From positions 1 through 64,000 of the forward strand of contig NZ_JARGDK010000011.1 of assembly GCF_029210495.1 (NCBI RefSeq): 64,000 nucleotides of DNA, in the 5' to 3' direction. The translations under genes and the position numbers were made by a program. The notes beneath the pieces were generated by a model. That model was not told the DNA's origin. It saw nothing but the letters and a program-made list of their open reading frames with translations, and made no database searches. This document shows positions 25,357-35,174 of this stretch, one piece after another; position 1 is the stretch's first letter, and each line of letters opens with the position of its first letter. This DNA is from Pseudothioclava nitratireducens. GTDB lineage: Bacteria > Pseudomonadota > Alphaproteobacteria > Rhodobacterales > Rhodobacteraceae.

Positions 25357-26477
25357 CAGCCGTCCTCCAGATGCAAGAGCAGTGCAAGCGGCAGGATCAG
25401 CCCGATCAGTGGCGGCGCCCAGGCCGCGAGGACCACCGGAATCTGTCCGTTCTCGCCCAGAACCTGCGCCACGTTGCGCAGGAAGAATACCCCAAGCCCG
25501 CCCGCAAAGGCCAGCAGCACCAGCTTGCCGGTCCCGCCCGCGCGAATATGGCGCATGGTGAAGCCGGCTGCCACCAGAACCATCGCCGCCAAGAGCAACG
25601 GCAGCGCCAGTTCGCGTTGGAACCAGACCATATGCCTGCGCGCCGAGAAGCCCGCATTTTCAAGAGCCGCAATGAAGCTGGGCAATTCCCAGAGCGGCAC
25701 ATCGGCGGGCTCACCGAAACTGTCGCGGATGCGCTGCGCGGTCAGGTCCGAGGGCAGGCGCATCTCGCGCGCCGAAGCCGCGTCGCGCTCGGGGTTGGTC
25801 GAGGCCGCGAGGTTCCACTCCTTCGCGTCGCGCAACAGCCACGCGCCGGGCTCCAGCACGGCCTCGGCGGCGGCGATGCGCCGGATCGGCCCGCGCCCCG
25901 GCTCGAACATCAGGAATGTCACGTCGAACAATTGGGTCGCATCGAGATTGGCGCGCACGGCATGGATCACCGCCTGCGTCTGCACGGTATCCTCCTCCGT
26001 CAGCCCCGCGCTTTGGCGCATCCAGACGCCCTCCCGCCCGATCGAGACAGTTTCGCCGCCCGCCGTCGCCCGGTAACGATTGGCCAGCAGGTCATAGCGG
26101 TTCGAGGTCGCCGAGACGATCGGATTGCCCGCCGCCACCGCGATCACCCCGAGCAAAAGCGCCACCGTCACCGGCGCCATCAGCATCCGCAGCGCCGAAC
26201 GCCCCGCCGCGCGGATGACCACCAGTTCCGACGACCGCGCCAGCCCCACGAACAGCACCACCGCCGCCAGCACCGTGATCAGCGGCAGGATATTGTAGAA
26301 AGCACTCGGCACCTTGAGCGCCGACAGCTCGGCCAACTCTCCAAGGCTCAGCCCCTTGTCGCCAAAGCGGCGCGCGTCCTCGGCGAGGTTGATCAGGAAC
26401 AGGATGCCGAAGAACGACCCTGCGACGATGCCGAACGCGCGCAGAAAGCGCCGCGCGATATAGAGAGACAGGATCAT
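25356..26477 (-). CDS. lptG: LPS export ABC transporter permease LptG
   Basis: The 373-residue inner-membrane protein of the LptF/LptG (YjgP/YjgQ) family has three N-terminal helices, a central periplasmic beta-jellyroll (about 130-265) and three C-terminal helices. With LptF and the LptB ATPase (not in the window) it extracts LPS from the inner membrane. The start MILSLYIARRFL at 26477 overlaps the lptF stop by four bases. Confidence 0.93.
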   Translation of the reverse strand: MILSLYIARRFLRAFGIVAGSFFGILFLINLAEDARRFGDKGLSLGELAELSALKVPSAFYNILPLITVLAAVVLFVGLARSSELVVIRAAGRSALRMLMAPVTVALLLGVIAVAAGNPIVSATSNRYDLLANRYRATAGGETVSIGREGVWMRQSAGLTEEDTVQTQAVIHAVRANLDATQLFDVTFLMFEPGRGPIRRIAAAEAVLEPGAWLLRDAKEWNLAASTNPERDAASAREMRLPSDLTAQRIRDSFGEPADVPLWELPSFIAALENAGFSARRHMVWFQRELALPLLLAAMVLVAAGFTMRHIRAGGTGKLVLLAFAGGLGVFFLRNVAQVLGENGQIPVVLAAWAPPLIGLILPLALLLHLEDG

Positions 26478-27613
26478 GCGCCAGCCTCCGCAATCCGGGC
26501 CCTGCGTGGCGGTTTCAGACGGCGCGGGCGGCCGGCCAGCCAGGTCACCGCAATCGCAAAGAGAATGCCGGCCAGCGGGGCGACGTAGTGCAGCGGCCAG
26601 CGCGTGGGATCGGCGCTCACCGCACTGCCTGCGCTTGTGGCGATGATATTGAGCACGATCAGCGCCACCACCGCGACCCCGATCTGCCGCCACAACCCAA
26701 AGCGCGAAAATGACCCCAGCATCAGCAGCGAGAACCCGATCAGCACCGCCGCGGGCGCGAGCATGGGCTGGGCAAAGCGCTCGTGCAGGGCCGCGCGGAT
26801 CTGCGCATCCGTGGTGCCGGTCAGGGTGCGGATCGCGGGATCGGCGGAAAGAAGATAGGGCGTCGGCACCTCGTCCACCGCCCGCAGACCGCCATCCGCG
26901 GGCGAGATGAGCGCGCCGATATCATAGGTGAAGCTGGAGAACCGGGTGATCGAAAGCGCCATATCCGCGCTGCGCAACGTCTGCGCCATGCCGTCGAACA
27001 TCACCAGCTTCGGCCCGGTCTCGGATTTCACGATCAGCGCGCGCTCGGCAGTGTAATTCGTGCGCCGTGCGGCCGAGCGGCGGTCAGACAGGAACAGGTC
27101 CTTCAGCTCGCCCAGTTCGGTGATCTCACGGATGTAGATCGTCACGCCGCTGATCGGGTGCTGGAAACTGCCCTCGGTCAGAAAGCGGGCGGTGACGTTC
27201 TCCGATAGCTCCGCCTGCCGGTCGGCGAGCCGCGCGCGCGAGGCGGGCACGAGGAAATGCACGAGCGCCGACATCATCAGCGCCACGATCAGCCCCATCG
27301 ACAGCGTCGCCACCGACAACCGCCACGGAGAGACTCCGAGCGCCTTCATCACCACGAATTCCGAATCCTGACTGAGCCGGTTGATCGCCGTGACCGTGGC
27401 CGCGAAAGCTGCCACCGGCAGCACCGCCCGGATCACGTTGGGCAGCGTCAGCGCGGTGAATTCCAGCACGACCCATGCCGTCTGGCCATCCGAAATGAGC
27501 CGGTCGAACAGCTGCACCGCCCGGTTCATCCAATAGACCGACACCAGCACCAGTGCGAAAAAGCCGAAAAGCACCATGAACTGGGACAGCAAATATCTGT
27601 CGAGCTGCTTCAA
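26474..27613 (-). CDS. lptF: LPS export ABC transporter permease LptF
   Basis: The 379-residue permease has the same six-helix plus periplasmic jellyroll layout as LptG. The N-terminus MKQLDRYLLSQFM and the RLSQDSEFVVMKALGVSP coupling-helix region are family hallmarks. It is the first gene of the minus-strand envelope block, divergent from pepA across 166 bp. Confidence 0.93.
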   Translation of the reverse strand: MKQLDRYLLSQFMVLFGFFALVLVSVYWMNRAVQLFDRLISDGQTAWVVLEFTALTLPNVIRAVLPVAAFAATVTAINRLSQDSEFVVMKALGVSPWRLSVATLSMGLIVALMMSALVHFLVPASRARLADRQAELSENVTARFLTEGSFQHPISGVTIYIREITELGELKDLFLSDRRSAARRTNYTAERALIVKSETGPKLVMFDGMAQTLRSADMALSITRFSSFTYDIGALISPADGGLRAVDEVPTPYLLSADPAIRTLTGTTDAQIRAALHERFAQPMLAPAAVLIGFSLLMLGSFSRFGLWRQIGVAVVALIVLNIIATSAGSAVSADPTRWPLHYVAPLAGILFAIAVTWLAGRPRRLKPPRRARIAEAGA

Positions 27614-27779
27614 AACCCGTGCATCCCCCCGGATGTTTTTTCCTCTCTAGCGCGTCCGGCCGGTCGGGAAAAGGCCGCCCTGAGCCTGCTTTTCATTTTT
27701 GCGCGCCACCGCTAGTCTTTGGCCGAAATCCGCCCGCCCGCCGCATCGCGCGCCGGGGCAGGCCAGACCGGAGAGACGC

Positions 27780-29246
27780 ATGACCCATCCCGTTGCCATT
27801 CATTTCCGCGAAACCGATCTTGGCGCACTTGACGCCCGCACGGGGCGCATCGCCCTTGTGGTTGCCCCCGAGGGCAAGCTGAGCCCCGCAGGTCGCAAAC
27901 TTGACCGGCTGATGCGCGGGGCGCTGGTCCGTGCGATTGCCTCGGAGACGTTCGGCAAGCTGAAATCGGGCGACGCGATGGAACTGGGCTGGCCCGCGGG
28001 CCTGTCGGCTGAAGCGGTGCAGATCCTCAAGCTCGACCGCAAGGCCACGCAGGCCGATGCCCGCAAGGCCGGGGCTGCGGTGGGCAAAGCGCTTGGTGAA
28101 GCCGGGGCGCTGATCCTTGCGGAAAACCACCCGCGTGCCGCCGAAATCGCCTTTGGTGTCGCGCTGCGGGCCTATCGGTTCGATTATCATTCCGAAGAGA
28201 AAAAACCCTTCGGCGCGGTTGACGTGATGGTCTCCAAACCCGAGCAGGTCGCGGCCAAGGCCGGTCCGCATGCCGCGCTGGCCGAGGGCGTGTTCTTCAC
28301 CCGTGACCTTGTGAACGAACCGGCCAACATCCTGACCACCGACGATTTCGCGGCCCGTCTGGCGGCGATGCAGGAGCTTGGCCTCGATGTGGAAATCCTC
28401 GAGGAGGAACAGCTTGAAGCGCTTGGCATGCGCGCGCTTCTGGGCGTGGGGCAGGGCTCGGAGAGCCCCTCCAAGGTCGTGGTGATGCAATGGAACGGCG
28501 GCGCCAAAGGCGAGGCGCCGCTGGCGCTTGTCGGCAAGGGCGTGGTGTTCGACACCGGCGGCATCTCGATCAAACCGGCGGCGGGCATGGAAGAGATGAC
28601 CATGGATATGGGCGGCGCAGGCACGGTCGCGGGCGTCATGCGCACGCTCGCGCTGCGCAAGGCCAAGGCCAATGTCGTGGGCCTCGTGGGGCTGGTCGAG
28701 AACATGCCCGACGGGCGCGCGCAACGCCCCGGTGACATCGTCAAATCCATGAAGGGCGACACGATCGAGGTGATCAACACCGATGCCGAAGGCCGCCTCG
28801 TGCTGGCCGATGTGCTTTGGTATGCGCAAGAGCGGTTCGAGCCGAAAGCGATGATCAACCTTGCCACACTCACGGGCGCGATCATCGTGGCGCTCGGCCA
28901 TGAGAATGCGGGCCTTTTCGCCAATGACGACGATCTTGTGCACGATATCCTCAAGGCCGCGAAGGCCGAGGGCGAGGGCGCGTGGCATATGCCGCTGCAA
29001 CCCGCCTATGATCCGCTGATCAAGTCGCGTCTGGCCGATATCAAGAACACCGGCGGGCGTTGGGCGGGCTCGATCACCGCCGCCGCGTTCCTGAAGAAAT
29101 TCGTCAAGGACGAGGTGCCGTGGTGCCATATCGACATCGCGGGCGTGGCCCTGCCGCCCTCGGAAACCGCGCTTGCCCCCAAAGGCGCGACCGGTTGGGG
29201 CGTGATGACGCTGGACCGTCTGATCCGCGACAAGTTCGAGGCGTAA
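27780..29246 (+). CDS. pepA: Leucyl aminopeptidase (M17 family)
   Basis: The 488-residue two-zinc M17 aminopeptidase releases N-terminal residues from peptides in the cytosol. The signature NTDAEGRL is present near residue 340, with upstream metal ligands in GKGVVFDTGGISIKP. The start MTHPVAIHFRETD at 27780 gives the usual domain length. It is followed 4 bp later by holC, a frequent neighbour of pepA in proteobacteria. Confidence 0.95.
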   Translation: MTHPVAIHFRETDLGALDARTGRIALVVAPEGKLSPAGRKLDRLMRGALVRAIASETFGKLKSGDAMELGWPAGLSAEAVQILKLDRKATQADARKAGAAVGKALGEAGALILAENHPRAAEIAFGVALRAYRFDYHSEEKKPFGAVDVMVSKPEQVAAKAGPHAALAEGVFFTRDLVNEPANILTTDDFAARLAAMQELGLDVEILEEEQLEALGMRALLGVGQGSESPSKVVVMQWNGGAKGEAPLALVGKGVVFDTGGISIKPAAGMEEMTMDMGGAGTVAGVMRTLALRKAKANVVGLVGLVENMPDGRAQRPGDIVKSMKGDTIEVINTDAEGRLVLADVLWYAQERFEPKAMINLATLTGAIIVALGHENAGLFANDDDLVHDILKAAKAEGEGAWHMPLQPAYDPLIKSRLADIKNTGGRWAGSITAAAFLKKFVKDEVPWCHIDIAGVALPPSETALAPKGATGWGVMTLDRLIRDKFEA

Positions 29247-29250
29247 CCCG

Positions 29251-29712
29251 TTGGGCGCGGCCAATTTTTACCACATCACCGAGTCGCCCGTAGAGGAGGT
29301 TGTCCGCAACCTCCTCTCGCGCGCCCACGCGCAGGGCTGGCGGGTCGAGATGCGGGGCCGCGATGCCGGACGGATGGACTGGTTCGATCAGCGGCTCTGG
29401 GGCGGCGGCGACAGTTTCCTGCCCCATGGTCGCGCGGGTGGCCCGCATGACGCGCTGCAACCGATCCTGCTCACCACCGCGCCAGGGACGGAGCCGGTGG
29501 AGGCGGTTCTGTCTGTCGACGGGGCGGAGGTCACGCCCGAGGAAATCGCCGCGCGCGAGCGGGTTTGGATTCTCTTCGACGGCCATGACCAAGCCGCCCT
29601 CCAACACGCCCGCACGCAATGGAAAGCCCTCACCGCCGCTGGCGCACAGGCCGCCTATTGGGCAGAAGAGGGCGGTCGTTGGGAGAAGAAAGCGGAAAGC
29701 GGACCCAAATGA
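29251..29712 (+). CDS. holC: DNA polymerase III subunit chi
   Basis: The 153-residue HolC family protein links the polymerase III clamp loader to single-strand binding protein. The N-terminal FYHITESPVEEVVRNLL and central GGGDSFLPHG segments match the family. The start is TTG, with no in-frame ATG or GTG nearby. The stop overlaps the ATG of the next gene. Confidence 0.88.
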   Translation: MGAANFYHITESPVEEVVRNLLSRAHAQGWRVEMRGRDAGRMDWFDQRLWGGGDSFLPHGRAGGPHDALQPILLTTAPGTEPVEAVLSVDGAEVTPEEIAARERVWILFDGHDQAALQHARTQWKALTAAGAQAAYWAEEGGRWEKKAESGPK

Positions 29713-30257
29713 GCCAGGTCGAGATCTGCAGCGGATATGCCGGGCGCGAAGCGGCCCTGTCAGAGCTGTTTCGGACGACCTTCACCGCATCCGAAGGGCC
29801 GCAGGAAGGGGCGCTCCTTGGCGATTTTGTGGCGGATCTGATGCGAGAGACACCGCCCGACGATGTGCGCGCCTTTTGCATGAGCGAGGCTGAGGCGCTT
29901 GTGGCGGGCGTGTTCTTCACGCCGCTGCGCTACGCGCAGGACGACCGGCAGGTGTGGCTGCTCTCGCCGATGGCAGTGCGCCCGGATCGCCAGGGTCAGG
30001 GGTTGGGGCAGCGCCTGATCCGCCATGCGCTCGACAGTTTGCACAAGGCAGGTGCCGACATCGTGCTCAGCTACGGCGATCCGGCCTTTTACGGGCGGGT
30101 CGGATTCGCGCCCGTGACCGCAGCGCAGGCCGCGCCGCCGCATCGGCTTTCGATGCCGCAGGGCTGGATCGGTCAGGCGCTTGGTGCCGTGTCCTTCACG
30201 CCGCTGACCGGAGAGGCACGCTGCGTCCCCGCCTTTGATCGTCCGGAGCTTTGGTAG
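29709..30257 (+). CDS. GNAT family N-acetyltransferase (YhbS-like)
   Basis: The 182-residue protein has the acetyl-CoA motif VRPDRQGQGLGQRLI near residues 92-106 and the GDPAFYGRVGF segment characteristic of the YhbS-type subgroup. The substrate is unknown. It starts within the holC stop (ATGA), so it is the third gene of the pepA-holC unit. It converges with the MBL-fold gene with only 3 bases between the stop codons. Confidence 0.88.
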   Translation: MSQVEICSGYAGREAALSELFRTTFTASEGPQEGALLGDFVADLMRETPPDDVRAFCMSEAEALVAGVFFTPLRYAQDDRQVWLLSPMAVRPDRQGQGLGQRLIRHALDSLHKAGADIVLSYGDPAFYGRVGFAPVTAAQAAPPHRLSMPQGWIGQALGAVSFTPLTGEARCVPAFDRPELW

Positions 30258-30260
30258 CCC

Positions 30261-31076
30261 TCACCGCAGCCGCGAAGGCTCCAGCACCAGAACCGTAGGT
30301 TTGCGCGGCAGCGTGCGCAGCGAGACGATCACATCGCTCTGCAAGGGCCGCTCGACCTCGAATTCCGCCGCCATCCCGTCGAGGAATCGTTGCAGCGTGG
30401 GCTCTCCGAACCAGTGCATCGGGATCACGATGGAGCTGCGCAGGCGCTTGAGCATACGGATCATGGTCTCCTGATCGACCGTCATCGAGCCATCCACCGC
30501 AGCCATCACCACATCAAGCCGCCCAAGTGCCGCATATTGCGCGTCGTCCAGCTCGTGATGCAGATGGCCCAAATGCCCGATGCAAAGCCCCGCCACTTCG
30601 AACACGAAGATCGAGTTGCCGTTCTCCTCGACCCCGCCATAAGAGCGGATATCGGTCGTGACATTGCGGATCAGCATTTCGCCCAGATCGACGTAATGCT
30701 CGGCGGCGATGCCATATTGGTCGCTCCACCCCCGCAGCGCCTGCGCCCCTTCGGGCGGATCGGTCGTCCAATGGCTCGAATGGGCGTGGTTCATCGTCAC
30801 GACATCGGGGGTGAAGCGCGAGCCGCCGACCCAGCCGTTGTAATCGGTAATCGCACTCAGCCCGCCCTCGGTCTGCAAGAGAAACATCGAATGGTCGATG
30901 TAATGAAGCCGCACCGAGTGCTCGGGCACCGGTTCGGTCCAGGAGGCCTTGTGCAGATAGGTGATGCCCGGCGCAGCATCGGCCATCGCTATGCAATGGC
31001 TCATCTGGCGGGTCTGTGCTTCGGCCCCGGTCCCGAAGACCAATACGGCAGCGGCAATGGCAAGCAGTCGGATCAT
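30261..31076 (-). CDS. Exported metallo-beta-lactamase-fold protein
   Basis: The 271-residue protein has a signal peptide (about 1-21, ending GAEAQ), so it is probably periplasmic. The MBL fold is suggested by DHSMFLLQTEGG, NHAHSSHW, GHLGHLHHEL and PMHWFG. The metal motif reads HAHSSH, with Ser in place of the Asp of canonical HxHxDH, which may change or remove metal site 2. It is related to UlaG-like hydrolases. The substrate is unknown. The start at 31076 removes seven residues without signal-peptide character. Confidence 0.75.
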   Translation of the reverse strand: MIRLLAIAAAVLVFGTGAEAQTRQMSHCIAMADAAPGITYLHKASWTEPVPEHSVRLHYIDHSMFLLQTEGGLSAITDYNGWVGGSRFTPDVVTMNHAHSSHWTTDPPEGAQALRGWSDQYGIAAEHYVDLGEMLIRNVTTDIRSYGGVEENGNSIFVFEVAGLCIGHLGHLHHELDDAQYAALGRLDVVMAAVDGSMTVDQETMIRMLKRLRSSIVIPMHWFGEPTLQRFLDGMAAEFEVERPLQSDVIVSLRTLPRKPTVLVLEPSRLR

Positions 31077-31201
31077 GGCGGCTCCCCTTTTGACCAAGCC
31101 TAACCCGAGGTGAACGACGCGCGGCTCACTTCGCCGTGAGGCTGCGCTTTTCTTTGCGGGCGTTTGGGTCTATCAGCCCGTTGCACCCACAGGAGACCGC
31201 G

Positions 31202-32329
31202 ATGAGCAGGTTTAGCTTCACCCTCAACGCCACCGATGGCGCGGCGCGCACCGGCGTCATCTCGACCCCGCGTGGGGAAATCCGCACGCCCGCCTTCATG
31301 CCCGTGGGGACGGCGGCGACCGTGAAGGCGATGATGCCGGAATCGGTGGCGGCGACCGGGGCGGATATTCTTTTGGGGAACACCTACCACCTGATGCTGC
31401 GCCCCACCGCCGAGCGGATCGCGCGGCTCGGCGGGCTGCACAAATTCATGAACTGGCAAAAGCCGATCCTCACCGATAGCGGCGGGTTTCAGGTCATGAG
31501 CCTCGCGAGCCTGCGCAAGCTGACCGAAGAGGGTGTGCGCTTCTCCTCGCATATCGACGGCTCGAAACACATGCTGTCGCCCGAGCGCTCGATGGAGATC
31601 CAGAAGCTTTTGGGCTCGGATATCGTGATGTGCTTCGACGAGTGCCCCGCGCTCCCTGCGACCGAGGAAGAGGTCGCCAAATCCATGCGGCTCTCGATGC
31701 GATGGGCGCAGCGCTCCAAGGACGCGTTCGGCGACCGCCCGGGCCATGCGCTCTTCGGGATCATGCAAGGCGGCGTGACGCCGGACCTGCGCGAAGAAAG
31801 CGCCAAGGCCCTGATCGAGATCGGATTTGACGGTTACGCAGTCGGCGGCCTCGCCGTGGGCGAGGGGCAAGAGGCGATGTTTGGCGTGCTCGACTACGCG
31901 CCGGGTTTCTTGCCCCAGGACAAGCCGCGCTACCTGATGGGCGTGGGCAAGCCCGACGATATCGTGGGCGCTGTTGAGCGCGGTATCGACATGATGGATT
32001 GTGTGCTGCCGTCGCGCTCGGGCCGGACCGGGCAGGCATGGACCCGGCGCGGTCAGGTCAACATCAAGAACGCCCGTCACGCAGACGACCCGCGCCCGCT
32101 GGACGAGCACTGCACCTGCCCGGCCTGCCGCAATTATTCCCGCGCCTATCTGCACCACGTCTTCCGCGCGCAGGAGATGATCTCGGGCATGCTACTGACC
32201 TGGCATAACCTGCATTACTATCAGGAACTGATGCAGGGCCTGCGGGATGCCATCGCAGCCGGGCAACTCTCGAAATTCGTGGCAGAATTCCACGCCATGC
32301 GCGCGATGGGCGATATCGAGCCTGTCTGA
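31202..32329 (+). CDS. tgt: tRNA-guanine(34) transglycosylase (queuine tRNA-ribosyltransferase)
   Basis: The 375-residue enzyme exchanges guanine-34 for preQ1 in GUN-anticodon tRNAs. Visible are [23 protein letters not shown] (substrate-binding Asp), the [14 protein letters not shown] region and the zinc site CTCPAC...H near residue 310. The start MSRFSFTL at 31202 gives the family length. The 3' end is followed by the dispersed repeat. Confidence 0.96.
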   Translation: MSRFSFTLNATDGAARTGVISTPRGEIRTPAFMPVGTAATVKAMMPESVAATGADILLGNTYHLMLRPTAERIARLGGLHKFMNWQKPILTDSGGFQVMSLASLRKLTEEGVRFSSHIDGSKHMLSPERSMEIQKLLGSDIVMCFDECPALPATEEEVAKSMRLSMRWAQRSKDAFGDRPGHALFGIMQGGVTPDLREESAKALIEIGFDGYAVGGLAVGEGQEAMFGVLDYAPGFLPQDKPRYLMGVGKPDDIVGAVERGIDMMDCVLPSRSGRTGQAWTRRGQVNIKNARHADDPRPLDEHCTCPACRNYSRAYLHHVFRAQEMISGMLLTWHNLHYYQELMQGLRDAIAAGQLSKFVAEFHAMRAMGDIEPV

Positions 32330-32339
32330 GCGTGCAAAA

Positions 32340-32477
32340 GGGGGCGCTGCCCCCTCTGGCGCTTCGCGCCATTCACCCCCGGGATATTTGACGCGATTGG
32401 AGCCCACAGAGGTTCAGGCTTTCCAATCGCTCCAAATATCCCGGGGGAGCCCGCAGGCCGGGGGCAGAGCCCCCGAC
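32340..32477. repeat. Two convergent copies of the dispersed palindromic repeat (C, D)
   Basis: Copy C (32340-32401) is in forward sense after tgt. Copy D (32422-32477) is in reverse sense after the M32 peptidase gene. Each copy has the same orientation relative to the gene it follows, and together they fill the gap between the two convergent stop codons. Confidence 0.85.
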
Positions 32478-32482
32478 CGCGT

Positions 32483-33949
32483 TCACAGCCCGTAGATTGC
32501 GCCGAATTTGGTCTCGAGATAGTCGAGGAGCGGCTCTTCGGTCGGAGGGAAGCCGCAGGCATGGGCGATGGTGTCGCGCGGCGTGCGCAAGCCGCCGTGA
32601 CGCTGAAGGTTCGCGCGCAGCCAGTCGGTTGCCGGTTTCGCATCGCCCTGCGCGAGGCCCGCGTCGATCCCGGGCACTGCCGCGCGCATCGCCTGATTGA
32701 GGCAGCCCGCATAGACATTGCCAAGGCTGTAGGTCGGGAAATAGCCAAAGAGCCCGACCGACCAGTGCACGTCTTGCAGGAAGCCCTGCGACGGGCGCTC
32801 GACGCGGGTGCCAAAATCATTTTCGAAGCGGGCATTCCACGCCTCTTCCAGATCGGCCACTTCGAGCCGCCCCGCAATCAGCTCACGTTCGAGGTCGAAG
32901 CGCAGCATGACATGGAGGTTGTAGCTCAGTTCGTCGGCCTCGGTGCGGATATGGCCCGAGCCCACACGGTTGACGATCGCGTGGAAGCTCTCGGCATCGG
33001 CCACGCCGAAATCGCCGAACATCTCGACCATGCGCGTGTAGAGCCAGCCCGTGAAGGCGGCTGAGCGTCCGAGTTGGTTCTCGTAGATGCGGCTCTGGCT
33101 TTCATGCACGCCCATCGAGACCCCGGCGCCCAGCGGCGTGAACAGGTAGTCGGGGTCGATGCCCTGTTCGTAGCAAGCGTGGCCTACCTCGTGGATCGTC
33201 GAGTAGATGCAGTTGAACGGGTCGGTCTCGGCGACGCGGGTGGTGATGCGCACGTCATTGCCACCGCCCGAGGAGAACGGGTGCACCGCCATGTCGAGCC
33301 GCCCGCGGGTCCAGTCATAGCCGAAGGCGGTTGCGCAGATCTTGGCGAGGCGCAGCTGGCCGTTTTCGGGGAAGATATGGTCAAGGGCGGCGGGTGCGGG
33401 CTGTCCCAGAACCTTGTCACGCAGGGCGACAAGCCGGGGGCGCATCCGGTCGAACATGGCCGCGATCTCGGCGGCCTTGGCGCCCGGTTCGTAATCGTCG
33501 AGCAGCGCGTCATAAAGATCGCCCTCGGAGAGGCAGGTTGCTTCCTCGCGCTTGAGGTCCACGACCTGTTTCAGCGTCGGCAGGAAATCGGTCGGCGCCT
33601 CATTCGCGCGGGCTTCGGCCCAGATGCCCTGGGCCAGAGAGGTCAGTCGCGCCAGTTCCGCCGCCAGACGCGCGGGGATGCGCGTATTGCGGTTATAGCT
33701 GCGTCCGATCAGGTCGAGGATGCGCCCGCCCGCCAGATCGGGCGCCTCGGCGCGTGCGAGCCAATCCTCGATCCGGGGATCGGTGCGGCGCGCATGCAGC
33801 ACGGCCTCCAGCGCGCCGATCTCCTCGGCGCGTTGCTCGCCCGCGCCGCGCGGCATCATCGTCTCCTGATCCCAGCCAAGACGCCCCGCGATGGCCGCCA
33901 GCGCTTCGGTTTCCCGCTGAAAGGCGGTCAGGTCCTCAAAGGCATTCAT
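32483..33949 (-). CDS. Carboxypeptidase M32 (thermostable carboxypeptidase Taq family)
   Basis: The 488-residue cytosolic zinc metallocarboxypeptidase has its active-site HEVGH near residue 256 (STIHEVGHACYEQG). Family segments are GWDQETMMP near the N-terminus and GVHESQSRIYENQLGRS, with the third metal ligand. It releases C-terminal residues from peptides. Its start overlaps the ctaA stop by four bases. Confidence 0.94.
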   Translation of the reverse strand: MNAFEDLTAFQRETEALAAIAGRLGWDQETMMPRGAGEQRAEEIGALEAVLHARRTDPRIEDWLARAEAPDLAGGRILDLIGRSYNRNTRIPARLAAELARLTSLAQGIWAEARANEAPTDFLPTLKQVVDLKREEATCLSEGDLYDALLDDYEPGAKAAEIAAMFDRMRPRLVALRDKVLGQPAPAALDHIFPENGQLRLAKICATAFGYDWTRGRLDMAVHPFSSGGGNDVRITTRVAETDPFNCIYSTIHEVGHACYEQGIDPDYLFTPLGAGVSMGVHESQSRIYENQLGRSAAFTGWLYTRMVEMFGDFGVADAESFHAIVNRVGSGHIRTEADELSYNLHVMLRFDLERELIAGRLEVADLEEAWNARFENDFGTRVERPSQGFLQDVHWSVGLFGYFPTYSLGNVYAGCLNQAMRAAVPGIDAGLAQGDAKPATDWLRANLQRHGGLRTPRDTIAHACGFPPTEEPLLDYLETKFGAIYGL

Positions 33950-35094
33950 TTCGCGCTCCCCCGGATGGATTGGACAATCGGATAGCGTGCGAGCAGCCGC
34001 GCACGGATGATCAGCACCCAGAGCACCACCGCTCCGAGCTGGTGGATCAGCCCCAGATGCAGGGGGGCCGCGTGCATCACGGTGACGATCCCCAGTACGA
34101 CCTGCAAGAGCAGCATCGCGCCGACCCAGCTAAAGGCGGTTTGCGTCGTGACATGCGAGGACCGGCGTCCCTTGAGAACCGCCATCACGCCGAAAGCCAG
34201 AAGCGCATAGCCGACCATCCGGTGGATGAACTGCACGAGCGCCGGGTTCTCAAAGAAATTCTTCCAGAGCGGTTCGAGGTTGAAGGCATCCGAGGGGAAG
34301 AACTCGCCCCCCATCAGCGGCCAGTCGATATAGCCGCGCCCGGCGTCGATCCCGGCCACCAGCGCGCCGAGAACGATCTGGAGGAAGGCGAAATGCATCA
34401 ATCCGGTGCCAAGCCCGAACAGCCGCGCCTCGCCGACGCGGCGGGCCTGCAACAGCTCTGCCTCGGAGCGGCTGAGCAGCAGCGCATACCATGTGATGAG
34501 GCCGAGGATCGCGAAGGCCAGCCCCAGATGCACGGCCAGCCGATAGGAGGCGACCGAAACCATTCGACCCTCCAGCCCCGAGGACACCATCCACCAACCA
34601 ATAGCGCCTTGCAGCCCGCCCAGCACGCCTAGGCCGAGCAAGCGCCCGGTCCAGCCCGTGGGGATGCGTTTCGTCACCAGGAAGCCAAGGAAGCCCACCG
34701 CCCAGACCAGACCGATGACACGGCCAAGCTGGCGGTGCCCCCATTCCCACCAGAAGATGCCCTTGAATTCCTCAAGGGTCATGTTCGGGTTCATTAGCTC
34801 AAATTGCGGAATTTGCTGGTATTTCTCGAACTCGACCTGCCAGGCGCTCTCTGACATCGGGGGCAGGGCGCCGGTGATCGGTTTCCACTCGGTGATCGAG
34901 AGGCCGGAATCGGTGAGCCGTGTCGCGCCGCCCACAAGGATCATCGCCCAGACCATCGCAAACAGCACCAGAAGCCAGAGCCGGATCGCCTTGCGCGCCC
35001 CGCGCGGGCGGGTGTCGATCATGCCGCCCTTGGGTTCAGCGGGCCGGGTGTCGCCGCTTGCGACCTCTTCGAAAATGCTGCGTTTCTGGCTCAT
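33946..35094 (-). CDS. ctaA: Heme A synthase
   Basis: The 382-residue, eight-helix membrane enzyme oxidises heme O to heme A for cytochrome aa3-type oxidases. Heme-ligand histidines lie in EWGHRQLGR, YRLAVHLGLAF, FIHRMVGY and LIHQLGAVV. GGATRLTDSGLSITEWKP in the first loop is a family hallmark. The start at 35094 follows the SD-like GAAAGA region; a longer frame upstream lacks similarity. No cox structural genes are nearby. Confidence 0.95.
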   Translation of the reverse strand: MSQKRSIFEEVASGDTRPAEPKGGMIDTRPRGARKAIRLWLLVLFAMVWAMILVGGATRLTDSGLSITEWKPITGALPPMSESAWQVEFEKYQQIPQFELMNPNMTLEEFKGIFWWEWGHRQLGRVIGLVWAVGFLGFLVTKRIPTGWTGRLLGLGVLGGLQGAIGWWMVSSGLEGRMVSVASYRLAVHLGLAFAILGLITWYALLLSRSEAELLQARRVGEARLFGLGTGLMHFAFLQIVLGALVAGIDAGRGYIDWPLMGGEFFPSDAFNLEPLWKNFFENPALVQFIHRMVGYALLAFGVMAVLKGRRSSHVTTQTAFSWVGAMLLLQVVLGIVTVMHAAPLHLGLIHQLGAVVLWVLIIRARLLARYPIVQSIRGSAK

Positions 35095-35174
35095 CGGGCT
35101 CTCCTTGTCGCGGCTCAAACTAGGCGCGGGGCGGGCGGCGTTCAAGCGGATTGCGCCGGGGTTCGGCCTTGGGG

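Noticed and set aside
27693-29264. Long minus-strand frame opposite pepA
   Set aside because: It is an antisense shadow of the strongly conserved aminopeptidase gene, with an unnatural composition.
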